NCBI GenBank assembly: GCA_030523275.1
Contig: JAUNIX010000004.1
Location: 1-64,000, forward strand
Direction: 5' to 3'
Length of the DNA: 64,000 nt
Source of the DNA: Lachnospiraceae bacterium
GTDB lineage: Bacteria > Bacillota > Clostridia > Lachnospirales > Lachnospiraceae
Shown here piece by piece: positions 44,261 to 53,030 of the stretch. Below the pieces are notes generated by a model. The model saw only the letters and a program-made list of their open reading frames with translations, had not been told where the DNA came from and did not search any database. The position numbers and the translations under genes were made by a program. How positions within the stretch are numbered: the stretch's first letter is position 1; each line of letters begins with the position of its first letter.

Positions 44261-45211
44261 TTAATTCAATGCCTCCTTTAACACCTTCACATTATCCCAC
44301 ATAAAATCCAGATAACTAAGTCCCTCTTCAAACTGTTCTTTTGTTATATTATGACAGGAATGAAATTCTCTGTTCTTCGCTCCAGTATCCTCACAGATTG
44401 TGTTTGTCATTGCTTGATTGGATAATTCGATATGCAGCACAACCGGTATTTGTTCTTTTTTTACTTCATCAATCAAAAATGCCACTGTCTTTGCACTTGG
44501 TTCCGTATCAGACGCACATCCTGGAAACGCAGCATAATAGGAAAGTCCATATTCTTCTACAAAATATCGAAGCGGAAAACGATCACCAAATACAAGTGTT
44601 TTTCGTTTTGCATGGTCTACAACATCCCAAAAGGCCTGATCGAGTTCCGTTAGTTGCTGTACATATGCTTCACTATTTTCCTCATAAACTGATTTATAAG
44701 TCGGATCCGCCTTGGCGAATTCTTCTCCCAATACTTTCGTAATCCGAATTGCGTTCGCTGGGGCTGTCCAAACATGTTCATCATATTCTTCTGTCTCTTC
44801 CTCATGATGATGTTCCTCTGCTTCCATACCTTCCACCGTTTCTTCTTCATATAAATCGACACAATCCATCAGTTTTACTACGGTAATTTTATGATCAATC
44901 TCTTTTAAAATATCGGTTACCCACTCTTCTGATTCTCCTCCTGTGTAGACAAATACATCACAATCTTGAATCTTTATCATATCACGCGGCGTCGGCTCAT
45001 AGGAATGTGCCTCCTCACCTGGTGATAACAGCATGGAAACTTCTGCGGCATTTCCCGCCACATTTCTTGCAAAATCATATGGCGCATAATCAGTCGCTAC
45101 AATCTTTATCTTTCCCGAACTTTCTTCTGTCTGGCTCTTACCAGCACATCCAGATAACATACCGATCAAAAAAATAATAGCCAGTAACAGATAGCGTATT
45201 CTTTTCTTCAT
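44261..45211 (-). CDS. znuA: zinc-binding lipoprotein ZnuA
   Basis: Cluster A-I solute-binding protein, 316 residues. A lipoprotein signal has lipobox LSGC (Cys22). A His/Glu-rich loop (EEHHHEEETEEYDEH, about residues 133-148) typical of zinc-specific ZnuA is present, with metal ligands around GEEAHSYEPTPRD and the later LHIELSNQ region. It follows zur after 28 bp. Confidence 0.92.
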   Translation of the reverse strand: MKKRIRYLLLAIIFLIGMLSGCAGKSQTEESSGKIKIVATDYAPYDFARNVAGNAAEVSMLLSPGEEAHSYEPTPRDMIKIQDCDVFVYTGGESEEWVTDILKEIDHKITVVKLMDCVDLYEEETVEGMEAEEHHHEEETEEYDEHVWTAPANAIRITKVLGEEFAKADPTYKSVYEENSEAYVQQLTELDQAFWDVVDHAKRKTLVFGDRFPLRYFVEEYGLSYYAAFPGCASDTEPSAKTVAFLIDEVKKEQIPVVLHIELSNQAMTNTICEDTGAKNREFHSCHNITKEQFEEGLSYLDFMWDNVKVLKEALN

Positions 45212-45239
45212 TTTACATCCTCTTTCACATGCCCATATT

Positions 45240-45656
45240 TTATTTCATTACATTATTTTCACACACTTCACAGATACCATACAAAATTGAATTCTGGCAT
45301 TGCAATCTAAAATGATGATGTTCCATCATATGCGTAGAAATTTCTTGCATAAATCCACAATTTAGATGAATCATCTTTCCACATTTCACACATTGCATAT
45401 GCAAATGTTGATGACAACTTTCTTCCTCTACATATTGAAAAACTGCCTTTTTACCATCTTCCTGCTGATATTTCATCACCCTTCCTTCGGCTACCAGTTT
45501 GTCCAAAAAACGGTAAATTGTACTGATATTTGTCGATTCTCCTTGCTGCTCAAGAAAAGCATTAATATCTGCAATACTAATTGTATGCTCCTTTTCATCC
45601 ATTAAATACTGTAAAATCAAAGTTCTACTCTTCGTCTTATATTCTTTCTTCTTCAT
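45240..45656 (-). CDS. Fur-family regulator, probably Zur
   Basis: Fur-family metalloregulator, 138 residues. A winged helix (residues about 1-80, STNISTIYRFLDKLVAEGRV) is followed by a dimerisation domain with a structural zinc site of two CxxC pairs (CVKCGK and CEVCEN) and the His-rich SCHQHLHMQC. As first gene of the zur-znuA-znuC-znuB operon under a promoter overlapped by repeated ATTTGCAA boxes, it is most likely Zur and self-regulated. Iron or peroxide sensing cannot be excluded by sequence alone. Confidence 0.88.
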   Translation of the reverse strand: MKKKEYKTKSRTLILQYLMDEKEHTISIADINAFLEQQGESTNISTIYRFLDKLVAEGRVMKYQQEDGKKAVFQYVEEESCHQHLHMQCVKCGKMIHLNCGFMQEISTHMMEHHHFRLQCQNSILYGICEVCENNVMK

Positions 45657-45708
45657 ATTTATCTGAACTCTCCATTTTATGCACTACCAGTTTTCATGCT
45701 AAATATGT

Positions 45709-45737
45709 ATTATACGCAAATGATTTGCAAATGTCAA
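45709..45737 (-). promoter_or_regulatory. promoter of the zur-znuACB operon
   Basis: Perfect minus-strand promoter: TTGACA (45732-45737), 17 bp, TATAAT (45709-45714). The spacer is filled by TTTGCAAATCATTTGCG, part of a repeated motif, so binding of a repressor there would block polymerase. Confidence 0.88.
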
Positions 45738-45759
45738 TCAACTTGCAAATGAATTGCAA
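45716..45759. promoter_or_regulatory. putative Zur operator repeats
   Basis: Four copies of TTTGCAA or a close variant, including the palindrome ATTTGCAAAT (45723-45732), cover the spacer and upstream flank of the perfect zur promoter. The layout is that of a high-affinity repressor site. The motif is not the Bacillus Zur box, so the assignment is inferred from position. Confidence 0.6.
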
Positions 45760-45772
45760 TTTCCTATGAAAT

Positions 45773-45830
45773 AAAAAAAGAACGTCTGCAAAAATAAGAA
45801 TCATTCAAAATTTTTACAACCGTTCTTTTT
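45773..45830 (-). terminator. terminator of the deacetylase-alarmone synthetase operon
   Basis: Minus-strand stem AAAGAACG/CGTTCTTT with inner TTGTAAAAAT/ATTTTTGCAG pairing, followed by TTTTTTT. It lies between the synthetase stop and the zur promoter. Confidence 0.75.
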
Positions 45831-45844
45831 CAATTTAATCTTTA

Positions 45845-46546
45845 TCATTCTATTATATATTCAGGGTGAATGGCATGTTCGATTTCTCTGTTAATAGATT
45901 GCATTTCTAAGTCTAAGCGAGCACTTTCTTCTGCACAACGTTTTAATCGATTTTCAACGTCATTCACATTGGGGATATCTCTCTTATATCGTACTTTATG
46001 CTCTAAACTTGCCCAAAAATTCATAGCAATTGTTCGAATCTGAACTTCTACTTGCATATACTCTGTCTTATCGGCAAGAAAAATAGGTATTTCAACAATT
46101 AAATGAAGACTACGATATCCATTCCCCTTCGGATGCTCTATATAATCCTTCTTACGAATCAAACGAATATCATCTTGTTTTAATAATACTTCTGCAATTT
46201 GATAAATATCCTCAACAAAAGAGCAGATCACCCTGACTCCAGCCACATCATGCAAATTTTCATAAATACTTTGCGGTGTGACCGGCCATTTGTTCCGATG
46301 CAACTTCTCTACAATACTGATCGGAGTTTTAATACGACTGGAAATTGCTTCAATTGGATTCTTTTTATGACGTACACTAAAATCCTCATTTAAAACTTCT
46401 AATTTTGTCTGAACTTCTTTAATCGCACATCGATATTTCATCATTAAATGATGAAACTCTTCCACTTCCTGAATCTGAAGTGCCGCTGCCTCAATGACTC
46501 GGTACTCTTCGGGATTTTTCTTCTTTTCCTCTATCTTAGCTGTCAT
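45845..46546 (-). CDS. small alarmone synthetase (GTP pyrophosphokinase, YjbM type)
   Basis: Single-domain (p)ppGpp synthetase, 233 residues, lacking hydrolase and TGS/ACT domains of Rel. RelA/SpoT motifs are visible: SRIKTPISIVEKL, HDVAGVRVICSF with YIEHPKGNGYRSLHLIVE, and VEVQIRTIAMNFWASLEHKV. The start at 46544-46546 has GAGGG upstream and follows the deacetylase stop (TGATATG); a longer frame would overlap that gene. It likely gives a basal or stress-induced alarmone supply. Confidence 0.9.
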   Translation of the reverse strand: MTAKIEEKKKNPEEYRVIEAAALQIQEVEEFHHLMMKYRCAIKEVQTKLEVLNEDFSVRHKKNPIEAISSRIKTPISIVEKLHRNKWPVTPQSIYENLHDVAGVRVICSFVEDIYQIAEVLLKQDDIRLIRKKDYIEHPKGNGYRSLHLIVEIPIFLADKTEYMQVEVQIRTIAMNFWASLEHKVRYKRDIPNVNDVENRLKRCAEESARLDLEMQSINREIEHAIHPEYIIE

Positions 46547-46547
46547 A

Positions 46548-47504
46548 TCAGTTTCCCTCTGACACCGCATTAGAAGATGCTTCTGTATCTGTAGAAGTCG
46601 TTGTTTCTGTTTCATTTTCAACTGGTTTAATATTGAAATATATTCTACCGTTTTCTAAGCCGCCACGAAATTGTGCCAAATCACTTACAGTCACTAGCTG
46701 ATATCCCTGATCGATTAATTCTGGTACAATCTTCTTAGAAGCATTTAATGTACTTTCATATAAAGAGTGCATAAGGATAATATCCCCATCATGTATGTTG
46801 GTAACCGCTTTTTTATGTACTTTAGCAGCATCTCGATATTTCCAGTCCAGCGTGTCAACACTCCATAAAATAACAGGGGCCTTTAAATTTTTCCTTGCAG
46901 TTTCTCCAACCGCTCCCTCTGGAGCACGAAATAGTATCTGATCCGTTTTTTCTCCCATGGCACGCAATTGGTCTGTACAACGATCTACTTGCTTGTTCAT
47001 ATCTGCAACAGATAAATTACGAATATTCTTATGTCCATATGTATGATTTGCCAATTCACTATAAGAGTTTGCTACAACCTTTTCATTTTCCTGTAATGAT
47101 TTTGATTCTTTAATACGACTTCCAACTTCAAAAAATGTAGCTGCTGAATTATGTTCTTCAAATATTTTTACGAAATCATCTGTATACTGAGAAGGTCCAT
47201 CATCATAAGTGACTGCTACCATCGGTTTTGTTGCATCAACAATACGAGTAACTTCTCCATTTTCATTCGCATAGCAGATTTTCTTCTCATCATTTAAGAC
47301 AAAGCGACCTGTCATCACCTTTCCGTCCTCGCCATAATAATAAGATTTTCCATCTTTCTTTTCCCAAACATTTTTCTTTACTTCTTCTGTCGTTGTCGTC
47401 TGTGCTTCGGTTTTTCTTGCTTCTGTCTCATGAGATTTAATATGATTTTTTCTCAACTGACATGCACCAAAAAGTAATATTATAATTACAATAATAAAAA
47501 TCAA
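46548..47504 (-). CDS. membrane-anchored polysaccharide deacetylase (NodB domain)
   Basis: NodB/CE4 deacetylase, 318 residues from a TTG start. A membrane anchor (about 1-14) is followed by a Thr/Glu-rich linker and one to two cell-wall-binding-like repeats (WEKKDGKSYYYGEDGKVMTG). The catalytic domain has TYDDGP, ANHTYGH (metal His pair), FRAPEGA, DTLDW and LMHS. The likely original start is the ATG at 47550-47552, which has AAGGGAGAAG upstream, but its frame meets TGA at 47526-47528 after eight codons. The anchor would then lack its basic N-terminal residues. Confidence 0.85.
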   Translation of the reverse strand: MIFIIVIIILLFGACQLRKNHIKSHETEARKTEAQTTTTEEVKKNVWEKKDGKSYYYGEDGKVMTGRFVLNDEKKICYANENGEVTRIVDATKPMVAVTYDDGPSQYTDDFVKIFEEHNSAATFFEVGSRIKESKSLQENEKVVANSYSELANHTYGHKNIRNLSVADMNKQVDRCTDQLRAMGEKTDQILFRAPEGAVGETARKNLKAPVILWSVDTLDWKYRDAAKVHKKAVTNIHDGDIILMHSLYESTLNASKKIVPELIDQGYQLVTVSDLAQFRGGLENGRIYFNIKPVENETETTTSTDTEASSNAVSEGN

Positions 47505-47657
47505 ATACTTTTGTTTCCTTTTGTTTCATTTTGTTTTTTTCTTACTAGCCATAACTTCTCCCTTCATCCTTCTATCTTATACTCATATAACTTCTATAAT
47601 AATAACAAATATCGACTCTTTTTTCTCTAAGTATGTCGTATTTTGCTATACTGCTTT

Positions 47658-47686
47658 ATTATAGTCGACATTAAGCGTTTTGTAAA
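47658..47686 (-). promoter_or_regulatory. promoter of the deacetylase-alarmone synthetase operon
   Basis: Minus-strand -35 TTTACA (47681-47686) and -10 TATAAT (47658-47663) with a 17-bp spacer, about 105 bp before the ATG at 47552. Confidence 0.7.
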
Positions 47687-47752
47687 TGAATCAAATCTTA
47701 CAATCATATTAAAAATAAATCTTTTTTATTGAAATTGTAATATAATTTCTTA

Positions 47753-47945
47753 ATAAAAGATTGGCAATGTGCTTTCATTGCAAAAGGTTAGATTCTGGAA
47801 GAGAGGAGCCTTAACTCTTCCACAATTGTAGAAGTGGTGTTAAGCTAATCTGCAGCAAATATATTAAGAACAATCATCAAAAACAAATCAGGCAGCTCCT
47901 ATGCATATTTCATGTTATGCATAGGGGCTGCCTGTCTATTCTAAG
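47753..47945 (+). ncRNA. putative structured small RNA
   Basis: No gene occupies this stretch, but plus-strand signals form a unit. TATAAT lies at 47741-47746. Stem GCAATG/CATTGC follows (47764-47781). An enclosing stem GGTTAG/CTAATC (47786-47850) contains TGGAAGAG/CTCTTCCA (47796-47822), and the CTTAAC of its loop can pair with GTTAAG at 47839-47844 as a pseudoknot. The last hairpin (CAGGCAGC/GCTGCCTG, 47889-47934) may end it. No plus-strand gene follows for 1.4 kb, so a trans-acting RNA fits better than a riboswitch. I recognise no known family. Confidence 0.45.
47878..47935 (-). terminator. terminator of the GpsA-like gene
   Basis: Minus-strand stem CAGGCAGC plus CCTATGCATA with one bulge on each side, followed by ATTTGTTTTTG. 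It lies 23 bp after the stop codon of the gene at 47958-49001. Confidence 0.75.
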
Positions 47946-47957
47946 ATTGTCTTAATA

Positions 47958-49001
47958 TTATTCTGTCACCATTGTGAATTTTTCCCAAGGGATATCAACT
48001 TCTGCGCCATTATTGATGATTTCATCTACATGCATCAATAATGGATAATCATCTAAAGATACAACTCCTCTTTCCGCTAATTTCTTAACGGCACGAGCTG
48101 TTCTTGTTGCGATAACGATAGATTCAAGTGTTACACCTTTTAATTCTTCCATAGCTTCGTCGAATGATAATCCACGTCCTAATAAAGTACCAATCTTACG
48201 TGTTCTTCCACCGAATACTGTTACATATAAGTCACCAGCTCCATGAACGATGTTTTCTGGTTTACCACCAATTAACTCTAAAAGACGAGTCATTTCTTTT
48301 ACGCCTTGTCCAAATAAAGCTGCCTGAGAGTTATAGTGAACAGCGCCAATTTTTCCATCTCTCTTTTCTGCAAGACCAACAGCTAAAGATACACCTAAAG
48401 CGTATGCATTCTTCATAGCTACTGCACATTCTACACCAACAACGTCTGTAGAAAGACTAATGTGATAATAATCTGTAGCTAATAAAGATTTGATGTATTT
48501 TAATGTTTCCATGCTCTTACCACAGAAAGCAACATGGCTATCATCATGGTCAGCTAATTCATAACTTGTACATGGACCACCGATTGCATTGAAGTTGATG
48601 TTTTTGCCTTCTGGCTGTCTTTCTGCAAAGATAGTAGGATAAGGAACTAAAGTTCCATCTTCTAAGTCAACCATACCTTTTGTAACTGTTAATAATGGTA
48701 CTTCTTCTGGAATAATTGGAAGTACTTCATCACAGAACCAATCTAAACCAAAACTGCTGACACCACCTAAGATTAAGTCAGCACCTTCTAATGCTTCTTC
48801 TACTTCTTCAAACTGATAATATTTAATACCATCATGAAGTGTTCTTTTTAATGTGATGTGGAAATTGTCTTTTCTTAATCCATCAATGATATCACGGTCT
48901 AATGGGGAACCAACTAATCTTACCTCGTGTCCGTTTTCAAATGCTGGAAATGTGATTGCAGAGTTCATCTGACCTGCACATACAAATGTAATTACGCTCA
49001 T
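47958..49001 (-). CDS. glycerol-3-phosphate-dehydrogenase-like NAD(P) oxidoreductase
   Basis: GpsA-like two-domain dehydrogenase, 347 residues. The N-terminal Rossmann loop is CAGQMNSA, lacking the standard GxGxxG spacing. The C-terminal domain has GVECAVAMKNAYALGVSLAV and VHGAGDLYVTVFGGRTRKIG, as in GpsA. Because the nucleotide loop is divergent and the gene is paired with a divergent LacI regulator, a catabolic role on another 3-carbon or polyol phosphate is possible, rather than the housekeeping lipid enzyme. AGGAGGG precedes the ATG. Confidence 0.8.
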   Translation of the reverse strand: MSVITFVCAGQMNSAITFPAFENGHEVRLVGSPLDRDIIDGLRKDNFHITLKRTLHDGIKYYQFEEVEEALEGADLILGGVSSFGLDWFCDEVLPIIPEEVPLLTVTKGMVDLEDGTLVPYPTIFAERQPEGKNINFNAIGGPCTSYELADHDDSHVAFCGKSMETLKYIKSLLATDYYHISLSTDVVGVECAVAMKNAYALGVSLAVGLAEKRDGKIGAVHYNSQAALFGQGVKEMTRLLELIGGKPENIVHGAGDLYVTVFGGRTRKIGTLLGRGLSFDEAMEELKGVTLESIVIATRTARAVKKLAERGVVSLDDYPLLMHVDEIINNGAEVDIPWEKFTMVTE

Positions 49002-49127
49002 TGTACACCCTCCTAAAGTAAATCGAGTTATAATAATGTTTCTTTGTTGAATCTATCTAACCATATCTTTTCCTGTTTGTCAAATCGCCAAAACCGCATA
49101 AATCAGCCATTTCTAAGGATATTTCAC

Positions 49128-49274
49128 TAATCAAGTATTTTGATTAATGATTGTTTCATTTATTCTTATTTCCGGTATTCTTATAACTTCTGATGTTTCT
49201 TGCATTTACGACTAATCAAAGATATAATATTAATAATCAAAGTAACATTCGATTAGTAATCATTTATTAATCAA
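49128..49274. promoter_or_regulatory. repeated TAATCAA boxes in the GpsA-like/lacI gap
   Basis: The 347-bp divergent gap has TAATCAA-N5-TTGATTA as an exact inverted repeat (49128-49146) and further TAATCAA copies at 49213-49219, 49234-49240 and 49268-49274. They cluster just upstream of the LacI-family gene and are candidate operators for it. The motif lacks the CG centre of typical LacI sites. Confidence 0.45.
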
Positions 49275-49348
49275 AATAAATTTTTTATTTTTGCATATTC
49301 TTGAAAAATTTGGCAAAAATTTTAGTTACACCATAGCGGAGGATTAAT

Positions 49349-50431
49349 ATGGGGAAAAGAAACAAAGTAACTACCAGAGATATTGCGGAACATCTTGGAT
49401 TATCCCAATCAACAGTATCTATGATTTTAAGCAATCGAAAAAATGTTTCGTTTTCAGAAGAAACAATCGAAAAAGTAAAAGCAACCGCCAAAGAATTAGG
49501 ATATAAAAGAACCGTTCGCAGACCGGCAAAGGGACAGTCTCCATTAGCGCAGAGTCTGATTGTCTTAAGTCCCAGCCTATCAAATGTTTATTATTGTATC
49601 ATCACTCAGGCAATCACCGAACGCGCAAAAGAATACGGTTATACCGTTTTTAATGTGACAACACTACGTGATGTAGAACAGGAAACGCTTTATCTAAATA
49701 TTTTATCAGAATTTGAACTAGCCGGAATTATTTCTTTGTATCCACCGGCAAAAATGAAAGAGGCAAATTTATTATCAAAAAAAATACCGATTGTTTCGAT
49801 TGGGGATAAACCCGAAATGTGCCAGTTTGATTCCATTGAACTGGATAGTAAAAAACCTGGTTATATGATCGGCGAACATTTAATCTCGCTAGGTCATACA
49901 CATATTACATATATTACAACGCCACTTCAGGCTAAGGAAATCGGAAGAGTTCATCGACTGGAAGGATTGCAAACAAGTTTTAAAAATCATGGGCTTCCAA
50001 TCGATCAAATAGAAATTCGAACTTCTTCTGCAGTTGCCTATCGTAAGTATCCACTCCAAAATTCAGATTATCTAAATGGTTACGCACAGGCTTCTAAGGC
50101 TTTAGAAGAACAAACGAAGTCAACTGCCTTTGTCGGCAACAATGATATGACTGCATTCGGCATTATGGCCGCCCTCTCTGATCATGGATGTCGCATACCA
50201 CATGACTACTCTGTCTGTGGATTTGACAATATCCCGCTGGCTGCAATGCCTCAAATTTCCCTGACAACGATCGAACATGCTTCCACGTATAAGGGACAGG
50301 AGGCAGTCGACATTATTTATCGTAAGAATACACAAAAAAAGAATGATTCCGGTTATCATTATATTATGAGAATGGAATATCAACCGGAATTGATCATCAG
50401 AAAATCAACCGGAAAATGCCGTAACGCATAA
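49349..50431 (+). CDS. LacI-family transcriptional regulator
   Basis: LacI regulator, 360 residues. The helix-turn-helix VTTRDIAEHLGLSQSTVSMI (7-27) and hinge helix precede a periplasmic-binding-type effector domain (about 65-350) with AFVGNNDMTAFGIMAAL and VCGFDNIPLAAMP. GCGGAGGA lies before the ATG. It is divergent to the GpsA-like gene, its most likely target, and ends at a bidirectional terminator. Confidence 0.92.
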   Translation: MGKRNKVTTRDIAEHLGLSQSTVSMILSNRKNVSFSEETIEKVKATAKELGYKRTVRRPAKGQSPLAQSLIVLSPSLSNVYYCIITQAITERAKEYGYTVFNVTTLRDVEQETLYLNILSEFELAGIISLYPPAKMKEANLLSKKIPIVSIGDKPEMCQFDSIELDSKKPGYMIGEHLISLGHTHITYITTPLQAKEIGRVHRLEGLQTSFKNHGLPIDQIEIRTSSAVAYRKYPLQNSDYLNGYAQASKALEEQTKSTAFVGNNDMTAFGIMAALSDHGCRIPHDYSVCGFDNIPLAAMPQISLTTIEHASTYKGQEAVDIIYRKNTQKKNDSGYHYIMRMEYQPELIIRKSTGKCRNA

Positions 50432-50450
50432 AAATTTCTTAAACCATAAA

Positions 50451-50490
50451 AAGCTGTGACATCGTTCACTTTGTAACTTTGTCACAGCTT
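50451..50490. terminator. terminator between lacI-type gene and thiC
   Basis: Stem AAGCTGTGACA/TGTCACAGCTT with an 18-nt loop. T-richness on both sides is moderate; it separates the convergent regulator and thi operon. Confidence 0.75.
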
Positions 50491-50517
50491 CTTGATTAAC
50501 ACGAATCAGATATCATT

Positions 50518-51825
50518 TTATAAAATATCTATATACTCTCCGGCAAGTGCTTTGTTCATGCTACGGACTGCACAGAATTTTCCACACATACTGCAAGTAT
50601 CACTGTGATCGTCTTCTGGAAGTCGGTCATCACGAATTGCTTTTGCAGTTTCCGGATCAAGGGCACATGCAAATTGTGCATTCCAATCAAGCACTCTTCT
50701 CGCATCTGCCATTTTATCATCAATATCGCGTGCTCCCGGAACCCCTTTGGCAATGTCTGCTGCATGGGCTGCGATCTTAGAAGCAATAATACCCTGTTTT
50801 ACATCATCAACATTTGGCAATGCAAGATGTTCCGCCGGAGTTACATAGCATAAAAATGCTGCTCCATTCATGGCAGCTACCGCCCCGCCAATGGCTGCTG
50901 TGATATGATCATATCCTGGTGCAATATCAGTAACTAAAGGTCCTAATACATAGAAAGGAGCTCCCATACAAATGCTCTTTTGCACTTCCATATTCGCTGC
51001 CACCTGATCCAAAGGAACATGACCAGGTCCTTCTACCATAACCTGCACATTATGATCCCATGCACGTTTTGTCAGTTCTCCAAGGCGAACCAATTCTTCA
51101 ATCTGGCAAACATCCGTTGCATCCGCCAGACAGCCCGGACGACAGGCATCACCAAGAGAAATGGTTACATCATGTTCTTCACAAATATCAAGAATTTCAT
51201 CATAATATTCATAGAATGGATTTTCTTCCCCTGTCATACTCATCCACGCAAACACAAGACTTCCACCACGACTTACAATATTCATTTTTCGTTTATGTTT
51301 TTTGATCTGTTCGATTGTTTTTCGCGTAATACCACAATGTAACGTAACAAAATCCACACCATCTTCCGCATGCATACGCACAACATCGATAAAATCTTTG
51401 GCTGTCAGTGTTGCAAGATCTCGCTGATAATGAATCACACTATCATAAACCGGAACCGTTCCGATCATAACCGGACATTCACTAGTTAATTTCTGTCGAA
51501 ATGGCTGGGTATTTCCGTGGCTGGAAAGATCCATGATTGCCTCTGCTCCAAGATTGACCGCACTCATCACTTTTTGCATTTCGATATCATAATCCTTACA
51601 ATCTCTAGATACTCCAAGATTAACATTAATTTTTGTGCGAAGCATACTTCCTACGCCTTCCGCATCCAGACATGTATGGTGCTTGTTGGCACAAATTGCC
51701 ACTTTTCCCTCTGCCACCAGTTTCATTAACTGTTCCACTGGCATATTTTCCTTTTTCGCAACAGTCTCCATTTGAGGAGTCACAATCCCTTTTCTTGCTG
51801 CATCCATCTGTGTTGTATAATTCAT
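50518..51825 (-). CDS. thiC: phosphomethylpyrimidine synthase ThiC
   Basis: Radical SAM enzyme turning aminoimidazole ribotide into hydroxymethylpyrimidine phosphate. The 435-residue protein has [23 protein letters not shown] and the C-terminal CX2CX4C cluster motif CSMCGKFC. It lacks the long N-terminal domain of proteobacterial ThiC, as is normal for Firmicutes. It is the last gene of the TPP-controlled operon. Confidence 0.96.
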   Translation of the reverse strand: MNYTTQMDAARKGIVTPQMETVAKKENMPVEQLMKLVAEGKVAICANKHHTCLDAEGVGSMLRTKINVNLGVSRDCKDYDIEMQKVMSAVNLGAEAIMDLSSHGNTQPFRQKLTSECPVMIGTVPVYDSVIHYQRDLATLTAKDFIDVVRMHAEDGVDFVTLHCGITRKTIEQIKKHKRKMNIVSRGGSLVFAWMSMTGEENPFYEYYDEILDICEEHDVTISLGDACRPGCLADATDVCQIEELVRLGELTKRAWDHNVQVMVEGPGHVPLDQVAANMEVQKSICMGAPFYVLGPLVTDIAPGYDHITAAIGGAVAAMNGAAFLCYVTPAEHLALPNVDDVKQGIIASKIAAHAADIAKGVPGARDIDDKMADARRVLDWNAQFACALDPETAKAIRDDRLPEDDHSDTCSMCGKFCAVRSMNKALAGEYIDIL

Positions 51826-51842
51826 TAAAAAACCCCTTTCTT

Positions 51843-53018
51843 CTATCGTGATCCGTTATATACTTTTCCTACGATCAAACATAAAATAATTGTAATTAAC
51901 ATATCCGGTAACGTATTACCGATAAGAATATCAACACGCATGAGCAATCTATATACAATAAATCCTATCAGCCATACAATCATATTGGGCACATCGATTG
52001 CTTTTCTCTCACTATTGTTTTGTAAGAAAAAGAAATCAGCAATTTGAATTGCGATCATTGGTGCAAATACAGATCCAATTAAATATAGAAAATTTGTGAT
52101 ATTATCCATCGGATATACAATTGCGGCAATCGTACCGACGATTGTTACGATCATAGCTATCATTCTGCCATTTAATCCTGACAAAATCGATTCGCTTGAT
52201 ACACCCGCTGAATATGCATCCAGAAATGTAGTTGTAACAGTAGAAAATATAATAATCAAAAGTCCAACGATTCCAAGCCCCGCTTTTAACATAATCTGTG
52301 CAATATCATATTCACCGGTATAAATGGCTGCACCCATACCGATCACATACATCCAGGTGCTAACAATTCCATATACAAGTGCACTTACCGCTGTTGCCTT
52401 TACCGGCTCTTTTGCTTCACGCGTATAATCACTGATTAAAGGCAGCCAGGAAAGTGGCATTGCAACTGCTAGTTCTACGGCCGCACCGAAGCTCATAGTT
52501 TCTCCGGAAATCATTCCTGTCGCACCATTGTCAATGAAAATAACCTTACATAAAATCATGGTCAAAAGAAACAGTGCTGCCATCGCTATCGTATTGATTT
52601 TTCCAAGATTCGTAATTCCAATCAAAATCCATAATAAAATTAACGCACCGATAATCAGACACCAAACCCAGCGACCAGCCGACATCACTCCATCTGCCGC
52701 CAGAGCACCGTCATAAATCATAATTGCCGTCCATCCAACCAACTGTAAAACATTTAAGATAGAAAATAGCAAACTTCCTGTCTGTCCAAAACTCATTTTT
52801 ACTGTTTCCATCGCACTTTTACGTGCTTTTCCGCCAATCACGCCGGCAAGAAATAACATCAAACAGCCAATGACATGTCCGATAAGAATCGCCGCTAACC
52901 CTTTTTCAAAACCTAACGGTGCAAAATAAGTTCCAGTCAGGATTTCTGCAATTGAAACCCCAGCTCCAAACCAGATTAATCCGTTTTCAAAAAGCCCTGT
53001 ACGCTTCTCTCTCATCAT
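51843..53018 (-). CDS. cytX: putative hydroxymethylpyrimidine transporter CytX
   Basis: NCS1-family (cytosine/purine permease) transporter, 391 residues, about eleven to twelve helices, starting near residue 10 with [20 protein letters not shown]. CytX members are found in thiamine operons and are predicted to import hydroxymethylpyrimidine. Position between thiD and thiC under a TPP riboswitch supports that use. Confidence 0.88.
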   Translation of the reverse strand: MMREKRTGLFENGLIWFGAGVSIAEILTGTYFAPLGFEKGLAAILIGHVIGCLMLFLAGVIGGKARKSAMETVKMSFGQTGSLLFSILNVLQLVGWTAIMIYDGALAADGVMSAGRWVWCLIIGALILLWILIGITNLGKINTIAMAALFLLTMILCKVIFIDNGATGMISGETMSFGAAVELAVAMPLSWLPLISDYTREAKEPVKATAVSALVYGIVSTWMYVIGMGAAIYTGEYDIAQIMLKAGLGIVGLLIIIFSTVTTTFLDAYSAGVSSESILSGLNGRMIAMIVTIVGTIAAIVYPMDNITNFLYLIGSVFAPMIAIQIADFFFLQNNSERKAIDVPNMIVWLIGFIVYRLLMRVDILIGNTLPDMLITIILCLIVGKVYNGSR

Positions 53019-53030
53019 TTGTGACCTCCT

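Noticed and set aside
47753..47945. 6S RNA or SRP RNA
   Set aside because: The region does not form one long rod with a central bubble, and the conserved GGAAGGAAGCA-type SRP loop is missing.
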